In this document: one piece after another, positions 6,744 through 14,673 of the stretch
How the letters are laid out: each line of letters begins with the position of its first letter
Numbering within the stretch: position 1 is the stretch's first letter
Assembly (NCBI GenBank): GCA_003250455.1
Contig: QKGK01000163.1
Location: 1-20,713 of the forward strand
Origin: Chloroflexota bacterium
Lineage (GTDB): Bacteria > Chloroflexota > Anaerolineae > Anaerolineales > UBA11579
Direction: 5' to 3'
DNA length: 20,713 bases
The notes under the pieces: generated by a model
Databases searched by the model: none
What the model was told of the DNA's origin: nothing
What the model saw: only the letters and a program-made list of their open reading frames with translations
Translations under genes and position numbers: made by a program

Positions 6744-9215
6744 CTAGTCGAACTTGGTAAAGCGGGGGAGCACCTGTTCGATCAGGGTGATCTCATCGGT
6801 GTGCAGCCAAAGGATGAAACGCCCGCTGCGGTAGATGCAGCTCATCTGCTGGTTGTGGAACCAACAGATGCCATCTCCGGGACCATCCACTTCGGAACTG
6901 AACAACCGGACGTTGACGTAGGATGTGAGCCGATTATAGAAATCGTTGGCATCATCGTCTGTCTCCCACAGCCAATAGGCGGAGAGGAATGTCTTGCCGG
7001 TATCAGCGTTGTAATAGACCTGGTATTCATCTCCGGCCCAACCGGCGGCTGCAGCTTCGGCAGCTCCCACCGGCAGACTGGCATCGGGATAGTCGTTGTA
7101 GGCCAGCAGCAGGAAGGTTTCCCATTCACCGAGAGACTCGTCGCGAACCAGCTCCCAGCCATCTTTGAGTACGAGTGTGAGGTCCGGGTGGGACATATCC
7201 GCTCCCTCCTCGCCGCGCTGGTATTTTTCCGGGTGGAGGATCTGCTCGGTGGTGGCAGGCAGGTAGCCGTACAATCGGTTGACCGCTTTCCATCCGCCTT
7301 CCTCGTAAATACTGCGGACAAATTCCAGCCCCTGCTCGAAGGGGAATTGGGCGTTCATGCGGTAGTAAGCCGGTATGGTGCCGTCGTCGAAGCGCACGGA
7401 TGGGATCTGGTCGAGGAACTCATTCAGGTTGCCTGCCGGGGGATGAAGGGCATACCACAGGTTTTCTACCAGGGTGGCTTCGCCTTCTACAATCGCCTGG
7501 GATGCCAGGCAGGCCTGGAAGGATTTTTCACAGTTCGGGTAGATACCGAGTTTCTGCAGTCCAAAATTGACGTCCTGGATGGCGTGGGCATATTCATGCG
7601 CATAGATGTACTGCTGTCCCGGACCGAATTCGGAACCGACCACATAGATGATGCCTTCGTCCTGGTCGAAATATCCGCCGACAGGGTCGGCTTTGCTGCT
7701 GATGAACCCTCTGGTGAGGTCAGTATCACCGTTGATGAAGCCAAAGGCCTGCAGGACGATCTGGTCCACGGCCAGCTGTGCCAGGTTTTCCTCGGTGAGC
7801 AGGTAGTTGGACATCGCCTGGTACAGGCCGGATTCGGAGACCAGCTCGCGTTCCAGTTGGGCGGGGCCGGCCTGCGTGCGCACCGAGGAGACATCTTCCT
7901 CAATGGTGGCAGCGACGGCCAGTTCTTCCTCGGTCAGTTGGGAAAATACGGGGGTGGAAACCGGGGTCTGGTTTGGCTGGAGCGAAGACCCGCCATCCGG
8001 TGGCAGCGCTCCGCTGCCGCCCTGGGGTGTCCAGGTGGGTTCTGCCGTGGGTTGTGAGGGCGGTTCGGCGGTGGGGGAGGGGGTCACAAAGTAGTCTGGG
8101 GTCAGCAAGGCCGTAATGGGGGCTTTTTCGGTGAGCATCATGGAGACCGGGGCGACAAAGGTCTGCACCGGTTCGAAGTATGGTTCCACCTGTGCCCAAT
8201 ACGGCTCGACAGTGGTTTTGATCTGGTCACGGAACAGGTAGCCGACGTAACCCAATCCGCCAATGACCAGGATGAGCAAAAAGTTGCGCACGATCCGCCA
8301 ACGGCGCCGCTTTTGATCGGGGGTCAGACGGACCCGGGCGACTTTTTTGCGGCTTTCTTTCTCATCCGGAACCATGCCCCGCAGCCATTCGGAGTCTTTT
8401 TCCGTTTGTGGATCGTCTTCCCCTTCATCTTCTTCGTCAAAGAAGGCGGAGATGCGTTGGGCAGTTTCCTCCTGTTCGGAGACAAAAGGCTCATCCCAGC
8501 TTTCGTCCGGCCCTTCTTCAAACGGCTGCCCATACCCGAAATCATCACCGCTGTCATCATACTGGCCGGAAGGTAGCGCAGCCCATTCGGGTTGGTCGTT
8601 TTGTGTTGGTTCTTCAGAAAAGGCTTCTTCCCAATCGGTGGTTGGAAAAGCCTCTTCCTCGGGGGAGGCGGGTTCTTCATCCGCTTCATCCGGGAGGACG
8701 GGGTTCTCCCACGGGTTGAGCCTTTTTGCCCAGTCGGGGGTGTCATCTTCCTGGGGAGCGAGCCGGTTGGCGACATCTTCATCCAGCCCGCTGGTGGTGT
8801 AATCGGCCGGATTGAAGCTGGATTCCTGCATCCAGTCAGGGAGTTCGAAATCTTCGGTGGGGAAGGGAACGGAATCGGGTTCCTCGGAGAAAGGCGATTC
8901 TTCGGGGGTGAAAAAAGCGGAGGATTCCTCTGTCCGGGGTTCTGGTTCGGTCGGCGGGGGCGGGGCGGGAGCGGGTTCCAGCAGCTCCAATTGGTGGATG
9001 GCTTTCTCGTTATCGGGGTTGATCTTGAGCACCTGTTTGAAGGCGCGCCGTTTTTTGGCATCGTCGTCCAGGGCCATGCCGAGCAAATACCAGCCTTGTT
9101 CCAGTTCAGGTTCCTTTTTGAGAACCTGGGCCAGCAAAGGGACTGCCGCCTGGCCATTGCCTTCTTTGAGCAGTTGGACTGCCTGAACCAGGATATCTTT
9201 TGTGGATTGATCCAT
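6744..9215 (-). CDS. TPR - acidic linker - one TM - HExxH metallopeptidase-like protein
   Basis: 823 aa. Residues 5-80 form TPR-like helices (GWYLLGMALDDDAKKRRAFKQ). Residues 82-285 are a Pro/Glu/Asp-rich linker with recurring short D/E-W motifs (DW 127-128, DW 161-162, DW 194-195, EW 210-211, EW 276-277). A basic stretch at 287-308 (KKVARVRLTPDQKRRR) precedes one membrane helix at about 311-328. The outer part begins with a Ser/Thr/Pro-rich stalk (about 373-425) and holds a probable zinc-peptidase core: HEYAH at 540-544, followed by EGEA at 577-580 supplying a possible third ligand. By the positive-inside rule the TPR and linker are cytoplasmic and the peptidase-like domain external. Family members may be inactive or act on envelope proteins; the substrate is unknown. 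It is monocistronic, with its own terminator and a -10 box at 9326-9331. Confidence 0.8.
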   Translation of the reverse strand: MDQSTKDILVQAVQLLKEGNGQAAVPLLAQVLKKEPELEQGWYLLGMALDDDAKKRRAFKQVLKINPDNEKAIHQLELLEPAPAPPPPTEPEPRTEESSAFFTPEESPFSEEPDSVPFPTEDFELPDWMQESSFNPADYTTSGLDEDVANRLAPQEDDTPDWAKRLNPWENPVLPDEADEEPASPEEEAFPTTDWEEAFSEEPTQNDQPEWAALPSGQYDDSGDDFGYGQPFEEGPDESWDEPFVSEQEETAQRISAFFDEEDEGEDDPQTEKDSEWLRGMVPDEKESRKKVARVRLTPDQKRRRWRIVRNFLLILVIGGLGYVGYLFRDQIKTTVEPYWAQVEPYFEPVQTFVAPVSMMLTEKAPITALLTPDYFVTPSPTAEPPSQPTAEPTWTPQGGSGALPPDGGSSLQPNQTPVSTPVFSQLTEEELAVAATIEEDVSSVRTQAGPAQLERELVSESGLYQAMSNYLLTEENLAQLAVDQIVLQAFGFINGDTDLTRGFISSKADPVGGYFDQDEGIIYVVGSEFGPGQQYIYAHEYAHAIQDVNFGLQKLGIYPNCEKSFQACLASQAIVEGEATLVENLWYALHPPAGNLNEFLDQIPSVRFDDGTIPAYYRMNAQFPFEQGLEFVRSIYEEGGWKAVNRLYGYLPATTEQILHPEKYQRGEEGADMSHPDLTLVLKDGWELVRDESLGEWETFLLLAYNDYPDASLPVGAAEAAAAGWAGDEYQVYYNADTGKTFLSAYWLWETDDDANDFYNRLTSYVNVRLFSSEVDGPGDGICWFHNQQMSCIYRSGRFILWLHTDEITLIEQVLPRFTKFD

Positions 9216-9325
9216 AGTGCGACCTCTTTAGTGGTCAAATATCAGCGGGTCTCGATTCGGTGGGGTACCCGCGCAAGGTGCGCATTGAATACCGGTCGAA
9301 ACACGCGCTGTTTTGATCTGTGTTC

Positions 9326-9331
9326 ATTATA
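9326..9331 (-). promoter_or_regulatory. -10 box upstream of the TPR/metallopeptidase gene
   Basis: Perfect TATAAT on the minus strand, 111 nt before the ATG at 9215, inside an AT-rich segment. The best -35 at 17 bp is TGCAAT, a poor match. Confidence 0.45.
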
Positions 9332-9402
9332 GGGCAATTTTAAATTCTATTGCAGGTTATCCGCGTAGGAAATTCATTGCATCCGGAAGGCGCTTAAATT
9401 GT

Positions 9403-9429
9403 AACCACCCCGACTTGGTCGAGGTGGTT
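9403..9429. repeat. Isolated 12-bp inverted repeat in the 9216-9579 gap
   Basis: AACCACCCCGAC (9403-9414) pairs with GTCGAGGTGGTT (9418-9429), with one mismatch and a TTG loop. Neither side has a T run, so it is not a standard terminator. It lies between the tsaC end and the metallopeptidase promoter. The rest of 9216-9579 holds no ORF; 9445-9560 is a strikingly AT-rich island with repeated ATTAAT words compared with its GC-rich neighbours. Confidence 0.5.
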
Positions 9430-9579
9430 GGAGGGGGAGGAGATTACATAAAATACAGTACTAACTATTATTATATCTAGTGAGATTAATCACACATGAA
9501 ACAGACTTAATAAAAAGATTAATGTTCAGATGGGAAAATGGAGAATTAATATCCTGGCAGGCCTGAAAATTAAACGAAC

Positions 9580-10191
9580 TTAAGAATCGCCGGTTTTGAT
9601 CTCGATGGGGCCCTGCCGGAGGACTTTGGGCTGTGGGCCGGTCATGTCCACCACGGTGGAAGGAACCCCGCCCGGGGTCGTGCCTCCGTCCAGCAGCAGG
9701 TCGAAGCGCCCGACTAGCTGCGCCAGTACCTGACCGGCAGTGGTGGTGTTGGCTCCCCCTGACAGGTTCGCCGAAGTGACTGCCAGCGGACCGGTGGCGC
9801 GCAGCAGTGCCAGGGCAGCCGGGTGGTCGGGCATGCGCACGCCCAGGGTAGGTGTAGGCGAGAGAATTTCCGGTACGCCTGCCTTGCGGGGAACGATGAC
9901 CGTCAGCGCGCCCGGCCAGTGCTGGCGGGCTAACGCCATGGCCGAAGGGGGCATATTTTCGGTCAGCAGATCCAACTGGTCGGGGTCGCCGATCAGCACG
10001 GCGATGGCCTGGTTGGACTGGCGTTCTTTGATCTCGAACAGCTTGTGGATGGCCGCTTCGGAAAAGGCGTCTGTTCCCAGACCGTAGACGGTGTCAGTGG
10101 GGAAGACAACCGTGCCGCCGGATTTAATGATAGCGACAGCCTGCTGGATGGAGGATGGTTCGTTGGAAGGGAGGACCAGCGGGCGGGTCAC
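9580..10191 (-). CDS. tsaC: L-threonylcarbamoyladenylate synthase (TsaC/Sua5/YrdC family)
   Basis: A 203-aa cytoplasmic enzyme that makes threonylcarbamoyl-AMP from threonine, bicarbonate and ATP for the t6A37 modification of ANN-decoding tRNAs. The YrdC fold motifs are visible: PTDTVYGLG (31-39), KERQ (55-58), LGVRMPDHP (117-124), TSANLSGG (139-146) and STVVD (178-182). At 203 aa it is the short TsaC/YrdC form, lacking the extra C-terminal Sua5 domain. It starts with GTG, which overlaps the prmC stop as GTGA, indicating translational coupling. It is the last gene of the prfA-prmC-tsaC cluster, an arrangement common in bacteria. Confidence 0.93.
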   Translation of the reverse strand: MTRPLVLPSNEPSSIQQAVAIIKSGGTVVFPTDTVYGLGTDAFSEAAIHKLFEIKERQSNQAIAVLIGDPDQLDLLTENMPPSAMALARQHWPGALTVIVPRKAGVPEILSPTPTLGVRMPDHPAALALLRATGPLAVTSANLSGGANTTTAGQVLAQLVGRFDLLLDGGTTPGGVPSTVVDMTGPQPKVLRQGPIEIKTGDS

Positions 10192-11030
10192 GGCTGCTGC
10201 ACCGAGATGATGCGGGCGTGCCCGGCCAGGTCCTTGTGCGCGGTGACTTCCGCCTCTGGGAAATACTGCTGTGCCAGGGCTTTGGCTTCCTGCGGGTGGC
10301 CGGACTCGATTTCCAGCAGGATGACCCCGCCGGGAGCCAGCTTACCGGCAGCCTGGGTCAGCAGCACTGCGATGATCTCCAGGCCGTCCTCGCCCCCGTC
10401 CAGCGCCAGGGTGGGCTCGCGCAGGTAGATGGGCAGCTGGCGCAGTTTTTTGCTGGGGATGTAGGGAAGGTTGGCGCAGATCAGGTCGAAAGGGCCGGAA
10501 ATACCGTCAAGCAGGTCGGTTTCCCGGAAGGTGATGCGCGCTTCTACCCGGTTGAGGCGGGCATTATAGCGGGCGACTTGCAAAGCGTCCGGGGAGATAT
10601 CTGTGGCGGTGAGCTGCAGGCCGGAAGTGCTGGCTGCCAGGCTGACGGCGATACAGCCGGAGCCGGTGCCGACCTCGACTACCCGGTTTTGATCGGGGTG
10701 AGACTTGATCCAGGACAGGGCCATTTCCACCAGCAGCTCGGTCTCCGGGCGGGGGATGAGCACTTTGGGCGTGACCTTGAAGGGCAGCCCGAAGAATTCC
10801 CACTGGCCAAGTACGTAAGGCAGCGGCACCCCGGCGGAAAGCTGGGCGAGGGCATCTGCCAGACGGAGGGTCTCTTCTGTATCAAGGGTGTCTTCGGGAT
10901 GTGCCAGCACCCAGGTGCGGTTTTTGCCAGTCACATAGGCCAGCAGCACCTGGGCGTCCAGCGAGGCGGTCTCGCTGAGACCGGAAAGGCGCTGGCGGGT
11001 ATCGTTCAGGGCGGCAGCAATCGTCTTCAT
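10188..11030 (-). CDS. prmC: Release-factor glutamine N5-methyltransferase PrmC (HemK)
   Basis: 280 aa from the ATG at 11030. The enzyme uses S-adenosylmethionine to methylate the glutamine of the GGQ motif in release factors. It has an N-terminal helical domain (about 1-75), IPRPETE (92-98), the SAM-binding VEVGTGSG (118-125) and the catalytic motif as N187-L-P-Y190 in place of the more usual NPPY. Start choice: an in-frame TTG at 11060 has AAGGA upstream and would add 10 residues, but the ATG gives an N-terminus aligned to the length of known PrmC proteins. It follows prfA, its substrate gene, and overlaps tsaC by 4 nt. The Leu for Pro is a known-type variation and leaves Asn and Tyr intact. 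Confidence 0.93.
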   Translation of the reverse strand: MKTIAAALNDTRQRLSGLSETASLDAQVLLAYVTGKNRTWVLAHPEDTLDTEETLRLADALAQLSAGVPLPYVLGQWEFFGLPFKVTPKVLIPRPETELLVEMALSWIKSHPDQNRVVEVGTGSGCIAVSLAASTSGLQLTATDISPDALQVARYNARLNRVEARITFRETDLLDGISGPFDLICANLPYIPSKKLRQLPIYLREPTLALDGGEDGLEIIAVLLTQAAGKLAPGGVILLEIESGHPQEAKALAQQYFPEAEVTAHKDLAGHARIISVQQP

Positions 11031-11073
11031 CTGAAAGGGAGAGAAGCCGGAGCGGTTCAAATCCTGGTCATCC

Positions 11074-12144
11074 TTAGTCGGTGTTCAAACCGGCGGCAGC
11101 CAGTTTTTCGGCTTCGAATTGGGTAGCAAGCTCGTCGAGCAGGTCGTCCAGGTCGCCGTCCATCATCCCGCTGAGGTTGTGGGAGGTGTAGCCGATGCGG
11201 TGATCGGTGATGCGCGATTGGGGATAATTATAGGTACGGATCTTTTCGGAGCGGTCGCCGGAGCCTACCTGGGAGCGGCGCTCTTCGGCGATCTCGGCGT
11301 TCTGCTTATTCTGCTCTAACTCGAACAGGCGGGCCCGCAGGATGCCCATGGCGCGCATTTTGTTCTGCAGTTGGGAGCGTTCGTCCTGGCAGGAGACCAC
11401 CATGCCGGTGGGCAGGTGGCGGATGCGCACGGCGGTGGCATTCTTCTGAACGGACTGCCCGCCCGCACCGGCGGATTTGAACACTTCGATCTCGATATCC
11501 CGGTCGGGGATGTCGATCTCGACATCGTCCACTTCGGCCAGCACGGCCACGGTGGCGGTGGAGGTGTGGATGCGCCCCTGCGATTCGGTGGCAGGCACCC
11601 GCTGGACGCGGTGTACGCCGGATTCGTGCTTAAGGCGGGAAAATGCGCCTTTGCCTTTGATCTCAAAGGTGACTTCCTTAAATCCACCCACGCCGGTATC
11701 GTTCATGGAAAGGATCTCGGTCTTCCAGTTGACGCGTTCGGCGTAGCGGGTGTACATGCGGTAAAGGTCGGCAGCAAAGATGCCCGCCTCGTCACCACCG
11801 GCGCCGGCGCGGATCTCCACGATCACATTTTTGCCGTCGCGCGGGTCTTTGGGAAGCAGCAGCGATTTGATACGGTTTTCGATCGGCTCTACCTGGGGTT
11901 CGAGTTCGGCGAGTTCCATGTGGGCCAGTTCGGCCAGTTCTTCATCGTCGCTTTCGACCAGCTGGTGGGCTTCTTCGATCCGGGAGAGCACCTCGCGGTA
12001 CTCTTTGGCAATCGAGACCAGCGGTTCCAGTTCAGAACGTTCCATGGAAAGTTCGGCGGCGCGCTGGTAGTCGTCTCCTACGGTGAGGAGCTCTTCGTTG
12101 ATCTCCCGGTACCGGTTTTCGATTGGTTCAAGTTTGTCTAACAT
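11074..12144 (-). CDS. prfA: Peptide chain release factor 1
   Basis: 356 aa, close to the roughly 360 of typical RF1. It recognises UAA and UAG stop codons and triggers peptide release. The stop-codon recognition tripeptide is P184-A-T186 (RF1-type rather than the SPF of RF2), and the catalytic G228-G-Q230 lies in SAGAGGQSVQK. Residues after GGQ read SVQKNATAVRI where many RF1s have HVN-type residues; this looks like a lineage variant. ATG at 12144 has AGGA about 8 nt upstream. A TATAAT at 12183-12188 sits 39 nt further up. It is followed by prmC, whose product modifies Q230. Confidence 0.97.
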   Translation of the reverse strand: MLDKLEPIENRYREINEELLTVGDDYQRAAELSMERSELEPLVSIAKEYREVLSRIEEAHQLVESDDEELAELAHMELAELEPQVEPIENRIKSLLLPKDPRDGKNVIVEIRAGAGGDEAGIFAADLYRMYTRYAERVNWKTEILSMNDTGVGGFKEVTFEIKGKGAFSRLKHESGVHRVQRVPATESQGRIHTSTATVAVLAEVDDVEIDIPDRDIEIEVFKSAGAGGQSVQKNATAVRIRHLPTGMVVSCQDERSQLQNKMRAMGILRARLFELEQNKQNAEIAEERRSQVGSGDRSEKIRTYNYPQSRITDHRIGYTSHNLSGMMDGDLDDLLDELATQFEAEKLAAAGLNTD

Positions 12145-12182
12145 AACAGTCCTGCAAATGAATAGATTTAAAAGCAGGATAG

Positions 12183-12188
12183 ATTATA
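12183..12188 (-). promoter_or_regulatory. -10 box of the prfA-prmC-tsaC operon
   Basis: Perfect TATAAT on the minus strand, 39 nt upstream of the prfA ATG. The -35 is weak (CATGGT at 17 bp). Confidence 0.5.
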
Positions 12189-12230
12189 CCTTAACCCGGA
12201 TTGCTACCATGCAGAGAAATTGACGATCTA

Positions 12231-12283
12231 ACCCCCTCCTTGTGACTGCGTCACCTTCCTCCCCCTTGAAAATGGGGAGGAAT
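12231..12283 (+). repeat. Double-hairpin dispersed repeat
   Basis: Two adjacent inverted repeats: GTGAC-TGC-GTCAC (12242-12254), and TTCCTCCCC (12256-12264) with GGGGAGGAA (12274-12282). This C/G-skewed double hairpin resembles dispersed intergenic sequence I associate with Chloroflexota-type genomes. That recollection is unverified, and only one copy is in the window. Confidence 0.5.
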
Positions 12284-12332
12284 AGTCGATTCTGGGTATT
12301 TGGGCTTGCCCCAAAGAAGCCCAGAGAAAACG

Positions 12333-12396
12333 CGATTTATTGGGGAATGACCTGTTAAATTTCGATAAAGCTTGTCGTTCCCGCGCGGGCGGGAAC
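12333..12396 (+). repeat. Palindromic intergenic element R4 (partial)
   Basis: Degenerate copy of the R1 family. Hairpin B is perfect: GTTCCCGC (12377-12384) with GCGGGAAC (12389-12396), loop GCGG. The 3' half of hairpin A remains as GGGGAATGACC near 12340-12350 and still pairs with GTCGTTCCC with one mismatch. The 5' arm of hairpin A is lost. The remainder of the 12145-12481 gap, to the end of the SH3b gene, has no ORF I can support. Confidence 0.55.
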
Positions 12397-12481
12397 CCAC
12401 ATGATGATCACTTATCCCAAACTGTCACCATGGGCGGGATTGGCGGGACTGACCCCCTCCTCTGGCTGCAGCCTGAGTTAA

Positions 12482-13138
12482 CTATTGGTCTGGCTCCAGG
12501 AAATAGTAGATGCGGGTTAGCGACCCCTCCGCTGACCAGCCAATGCCGCCATCAACCCGTTGAACCTGCCACCACATGTAAGCGCCGTCCAGGTGGGGAA
12601 TACAGATCGGGCCGCCAATGACCTCAAGGCGAACCCCGGGTATATGTACCAATTGAATTTCCTGGTCCAGGCCGGGGGCAGCACGGAAATTCAGGTTGGT
12701 GGTCACGGTTACGGTCATCCCAACTTCCAGTCTGCTTTTCAATGACAGCGAACATATATCCAGGGTGGCCGTCGGTGTGGGCGTGTAAGTTGGCGTAAAT
12801 GTAGGTGTACCGGTAATGGGTGTGTGAGGGCTTTCAGTTGCTGTTGGCGGTAATGTCGGCGTGTCGGTAATGGCGGGTTGAGGGTTTTCCGTTCCAGTTG
12901 GGGAAGGGGTAGGTGTTGGGATATCGGTAGGTTGATCGGTGACAGCAGGGGTGTCTGTTATTGTTGGCGTTTGTGTAATGGTCTCTGCTTCCCTGGCTGC
13001 TCCCTCCGTGGGAACCGGTGCGACGGCGCTGGCTTCAAAATGATCCCCAAAATATAAAAACGCCGATAGCACCATCAAAATGATGGCTACAACCAGTTTG
13101 AGCTTATCGAACTTCTGCCAATTTCTCAGGTTACCCAT
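12482..13138 (-). CDS. Membrane-anchored Thr/Pro-rich protein with C-terminal SH3b domain
   Basis: 218 aa. A short basic N-terminus and one hydrophobic helix (about 14-30) act as signal anchor. A long Thr/Pro/Ser linker follows (about 52-125, repeated TPT and DTP words). A bacterial SH3-like domain closes the protein (about 138-212: LEVGMTVTVTTNLNFRAAPG, then GVRLEVIGGP and WWQVQRVDGGIGWSAEG). SH3b domains usually bind cell-wall or protein ligands outside the cell; the ligand here is unknown. Cysteines 129 and 179 could pair. The first ATG is at 13138; a TTG just before it is not needed. It begins 9 nt after the stop of the HhH-tailed gene, with only a weak Shine-Dalgarno, and is the last gene of a three-gene unit. 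Confidence 0.82.
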   Translation of the reverse strand: MGNLRNWQKFDKLKLVVAIILMVLSAFLYFGDHFEASAVAPVPTEGAAREAETITQTPTITDTPAVTDQPTDIPTPTPSPTGTENPQPAITDTPTLPPTATESPHTPITGTPTFTPTYTPTPTATLDICSLSLKSRLEVGMTVTVTTNLNFRAAPGLDQEIQLVHIPGVRLEVIGGPICIPHLDGAYMWWQVQRVDGGIGWSAEGSLTRIYYFLEPDQ

Positions 13139-13147
13139 CAATGTGAT

Positions 13148-13663
13148 CTACTGCTCCGATTTTAGAAGCTCTTCCGCTTGCTTTAAGATGTCCTCCTCAT
13201 CGAGGATACGCTCATATCCCGGATGGATGATCCCTCTCAATGCATCCGGAGACAGCTTTGCCAAATCAGCCAGGGATGAAATCCCGGCCTCATTCAGCCT
13301 TGCGGCGGATTCCGGGCCAATACCTTTGATGTCCTGGAGCTGATAGTGATGCACTTCGGCTTTGGGCCACGACTCCACCGGCGTATTGAACATCACGTCA
13401 TACAGGGATTGCGCAAAACGATCAGGAGGAATGTAGGATGGTTTTCGTCCAGACCGGGATAACGATTCTATGACCGGGTGGCTGTAGAACTGCTCGACCC
13501 AGGCATCGTTTTGAAGCATCTGTTTTAGCGAGCCTTCCAACAGCTCCGCCCGCCAGCTAAATAAACTGCTGATCCATTCCTGCAGCTGCATTGTCGCAAT
13601 GCTCAGGATCAGCCAGGAAAAGATCAATCCGATAGCGACTTCCAAAATTGCGTCTAAATACAT
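13148..13663 (-). CDS. Membrane-anchored protein with C-terminal helix-hairpin-helix domain
   Basis: 171 aa. One membrane helix (about 5-25) is followed by a conserved-looking region with FYSHPVIESL (59-68) and GRKPSYIPPDRFAQSLYD (72-89), then a helix-hairpin-helix pair (about 108-146: IKGIGPESAARLNEAGISSLADLA). The latter is the DNA- or protein-binding HhH type found in DNA-repair and scaffold proteins. The N-terminal 90 residues match, from memory, the front half of a family of membrane proteins with SHPLI and PSYIP motifs whose back half resembles the upstream gene 13678-14520. It starts 14 nt after that gene's stop. Function is unknown; the HhH tail may recruit a partner or DNA to the membrane. 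Confidence 0.82.
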   Translation of the reverse strand: MYLDAILEVAIGLIFSWLILSIATMQLQEWISSLFSWRAELLEGSLKQMLQNDAWVEQFYSHPVIESLSRSGRKPSYIPPDRFAQSLYDVMFNTPVESWPKAEVHHYQLQDIKGIGPESAARLNEAGISSLADLAKLSPDALRGIIHPGYERILDEEDILKQAEELLKSEQ

Positions 13664-13677
13664 TGGACCCTCCTCAA

Positions 13678-14520
13678 TTATTCAGCACTTGCTGACCCGG
13701 TTTGGGATGTTTTAGGCTGTTTGCCAGATGAACGCAGGTTGACCACCTTGTTTAAAATATCAAACCAGAATGGCGCACCCTGGGCAGCTGCGATACCGCT
13801 GATGAGCAGTCCGAAGAATTTTGTCAACCATCCCCAGCCATCGTTCATTTGCGGCAGATTGAGCAAGATCTGACAGTTGCCATTTGTCCAGATGGCAGGA
13901 TAGGTCGGCTGTCCGGGTGTCCAACCACACTGCTGCCCTTCCTGAGGCTCGACCGTGATCCAGCCGACCGGAATGCCCAACTCGGCGACAGCGTCGATCG
14001 AAGTATCCAATGATGACTGCCCTTCTGTCCCCTGAACATTCTGCGCCTGGGCGACAATCACCTGGCGCAAGGTCGGCTCCTGCCACATGCGGGTGGCAAT
14101 CTCGATGCTGTCCACGTTGAAGGTAAACGCCAAGATCATCCCCAGGATCAAGGCCCATTTGTTCGCCTGGCGCTTGTAATCCCCGGAGGAGCGGTCCATC
14201 ACATCTGCAAACCACCCTGACAGATCACTTTGCACGCTGGTAGCGATCACTTCGGGCGATTTTCCTATGATGTCTGGACGGGAAACAAAGGAAGCCATTA
14301 CATCGGCCAAGGCAGGATTACTCTCGACAAGCGTATCCACACGCGATTGAATCTCAGTTTGATCAAGAGTTTTCGGAGCAGAGGGGCGCATTTTTGATGT
14401 GTATTTTGCAGCGCTGTTATTCTTTTTTGGCCTGCGCCAATAAACCCAATCAATGACCCACTCAATCAGCCAGCCGGCCAACAGCCCAAAGATGAAAATG
14501 ATCAATACATTTGGGGACAT
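13678..14520 (-). CDS. Membrane protein with GAPFWFDILNK C-terminal motif, function unknown
   Basis: 280 aa. Membrane segments lie at about 4-28, 121-140 and 231-255. Visible motifs are SGWFADVMDRSSGDYKRQANKW (101-122), NVDSIEIATRMW (135-146), LGIPVGW (181-187) and AAAQGAPFWFDILNKVVNLRSSGK (244-267). C198 and C216 lie in a loop and could form a disulfide. ATG at 14520 is preceded by AAAGGAAAGAGGG, and a consensus promoter at 14594-14623 excludes the longer reading from 14604. It is the first gene of the unit 14520-12482. From memory, its motifs form the back half of a single-chain family whose front half is the next gene. Confidence 0.82.
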   Translation of the reverse strand: MSPNVLIIFIFGLLAGWLIEWVIDWVYWRRPKKNNSAAKYTSKMRPSAPKTLDQTEIQSRVDTLVESNPALADVMASFVSRPDIIGKSPEVIATSVQSDLSGWFADVMDRSSGDYKRQANKWALILGMILAFTFNVDSIEIATRMWQEPTLRQVIVAQAQNVQGTEGQSSLDTSIDAVAELGIPVGWITVEPQEGQQCGWTPGQPTYPAIWTNGNCQILLNLPQMNDGWGWLTKFFGLLISGIAAAQGAPFWFDILNKVVNLRSSGKQPKTSQTGSASAE

Positions 14521-14593
14521 CCCTCTTTCCTTTCGGATATTCAAATGGTGAGAATTTAGATGAGTACCAGGGTTGGCGATGAAATGATTAATA

Positions 14594-14623
14594 ATTATAG
14601 CCAAATAACATAAGCAATGTCAA
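14594..14623 (-). promoter_or_regulatory. Consensus sigma70 promoter of the three-gene membrane operon
   Basis: Perfect TTGACA (14618-14623) and perfect TATAAT (14594-14599) on the minus strand with an 18-bp spacer. The predicted start is near 14587, leaving a 5' leader of about 65 nt before the ATG at 14520. This is the closest match to consensus in the window. Confidence 0.85.
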
Positions 14624-14673
14624 ATTTTGTGGAGGAAAAGTGTGGAAAACCTGGAGAATGGAATTTGCGCTGG

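Noticed and set aside
13678..14604. Longer N-terminus for the 13678 gene from a TTG at 14604
   Set aside because: It starts upstream of the transcription start predicted from TTGACA/TATAAT, and its residues before the ATG at 14520 lack family character.
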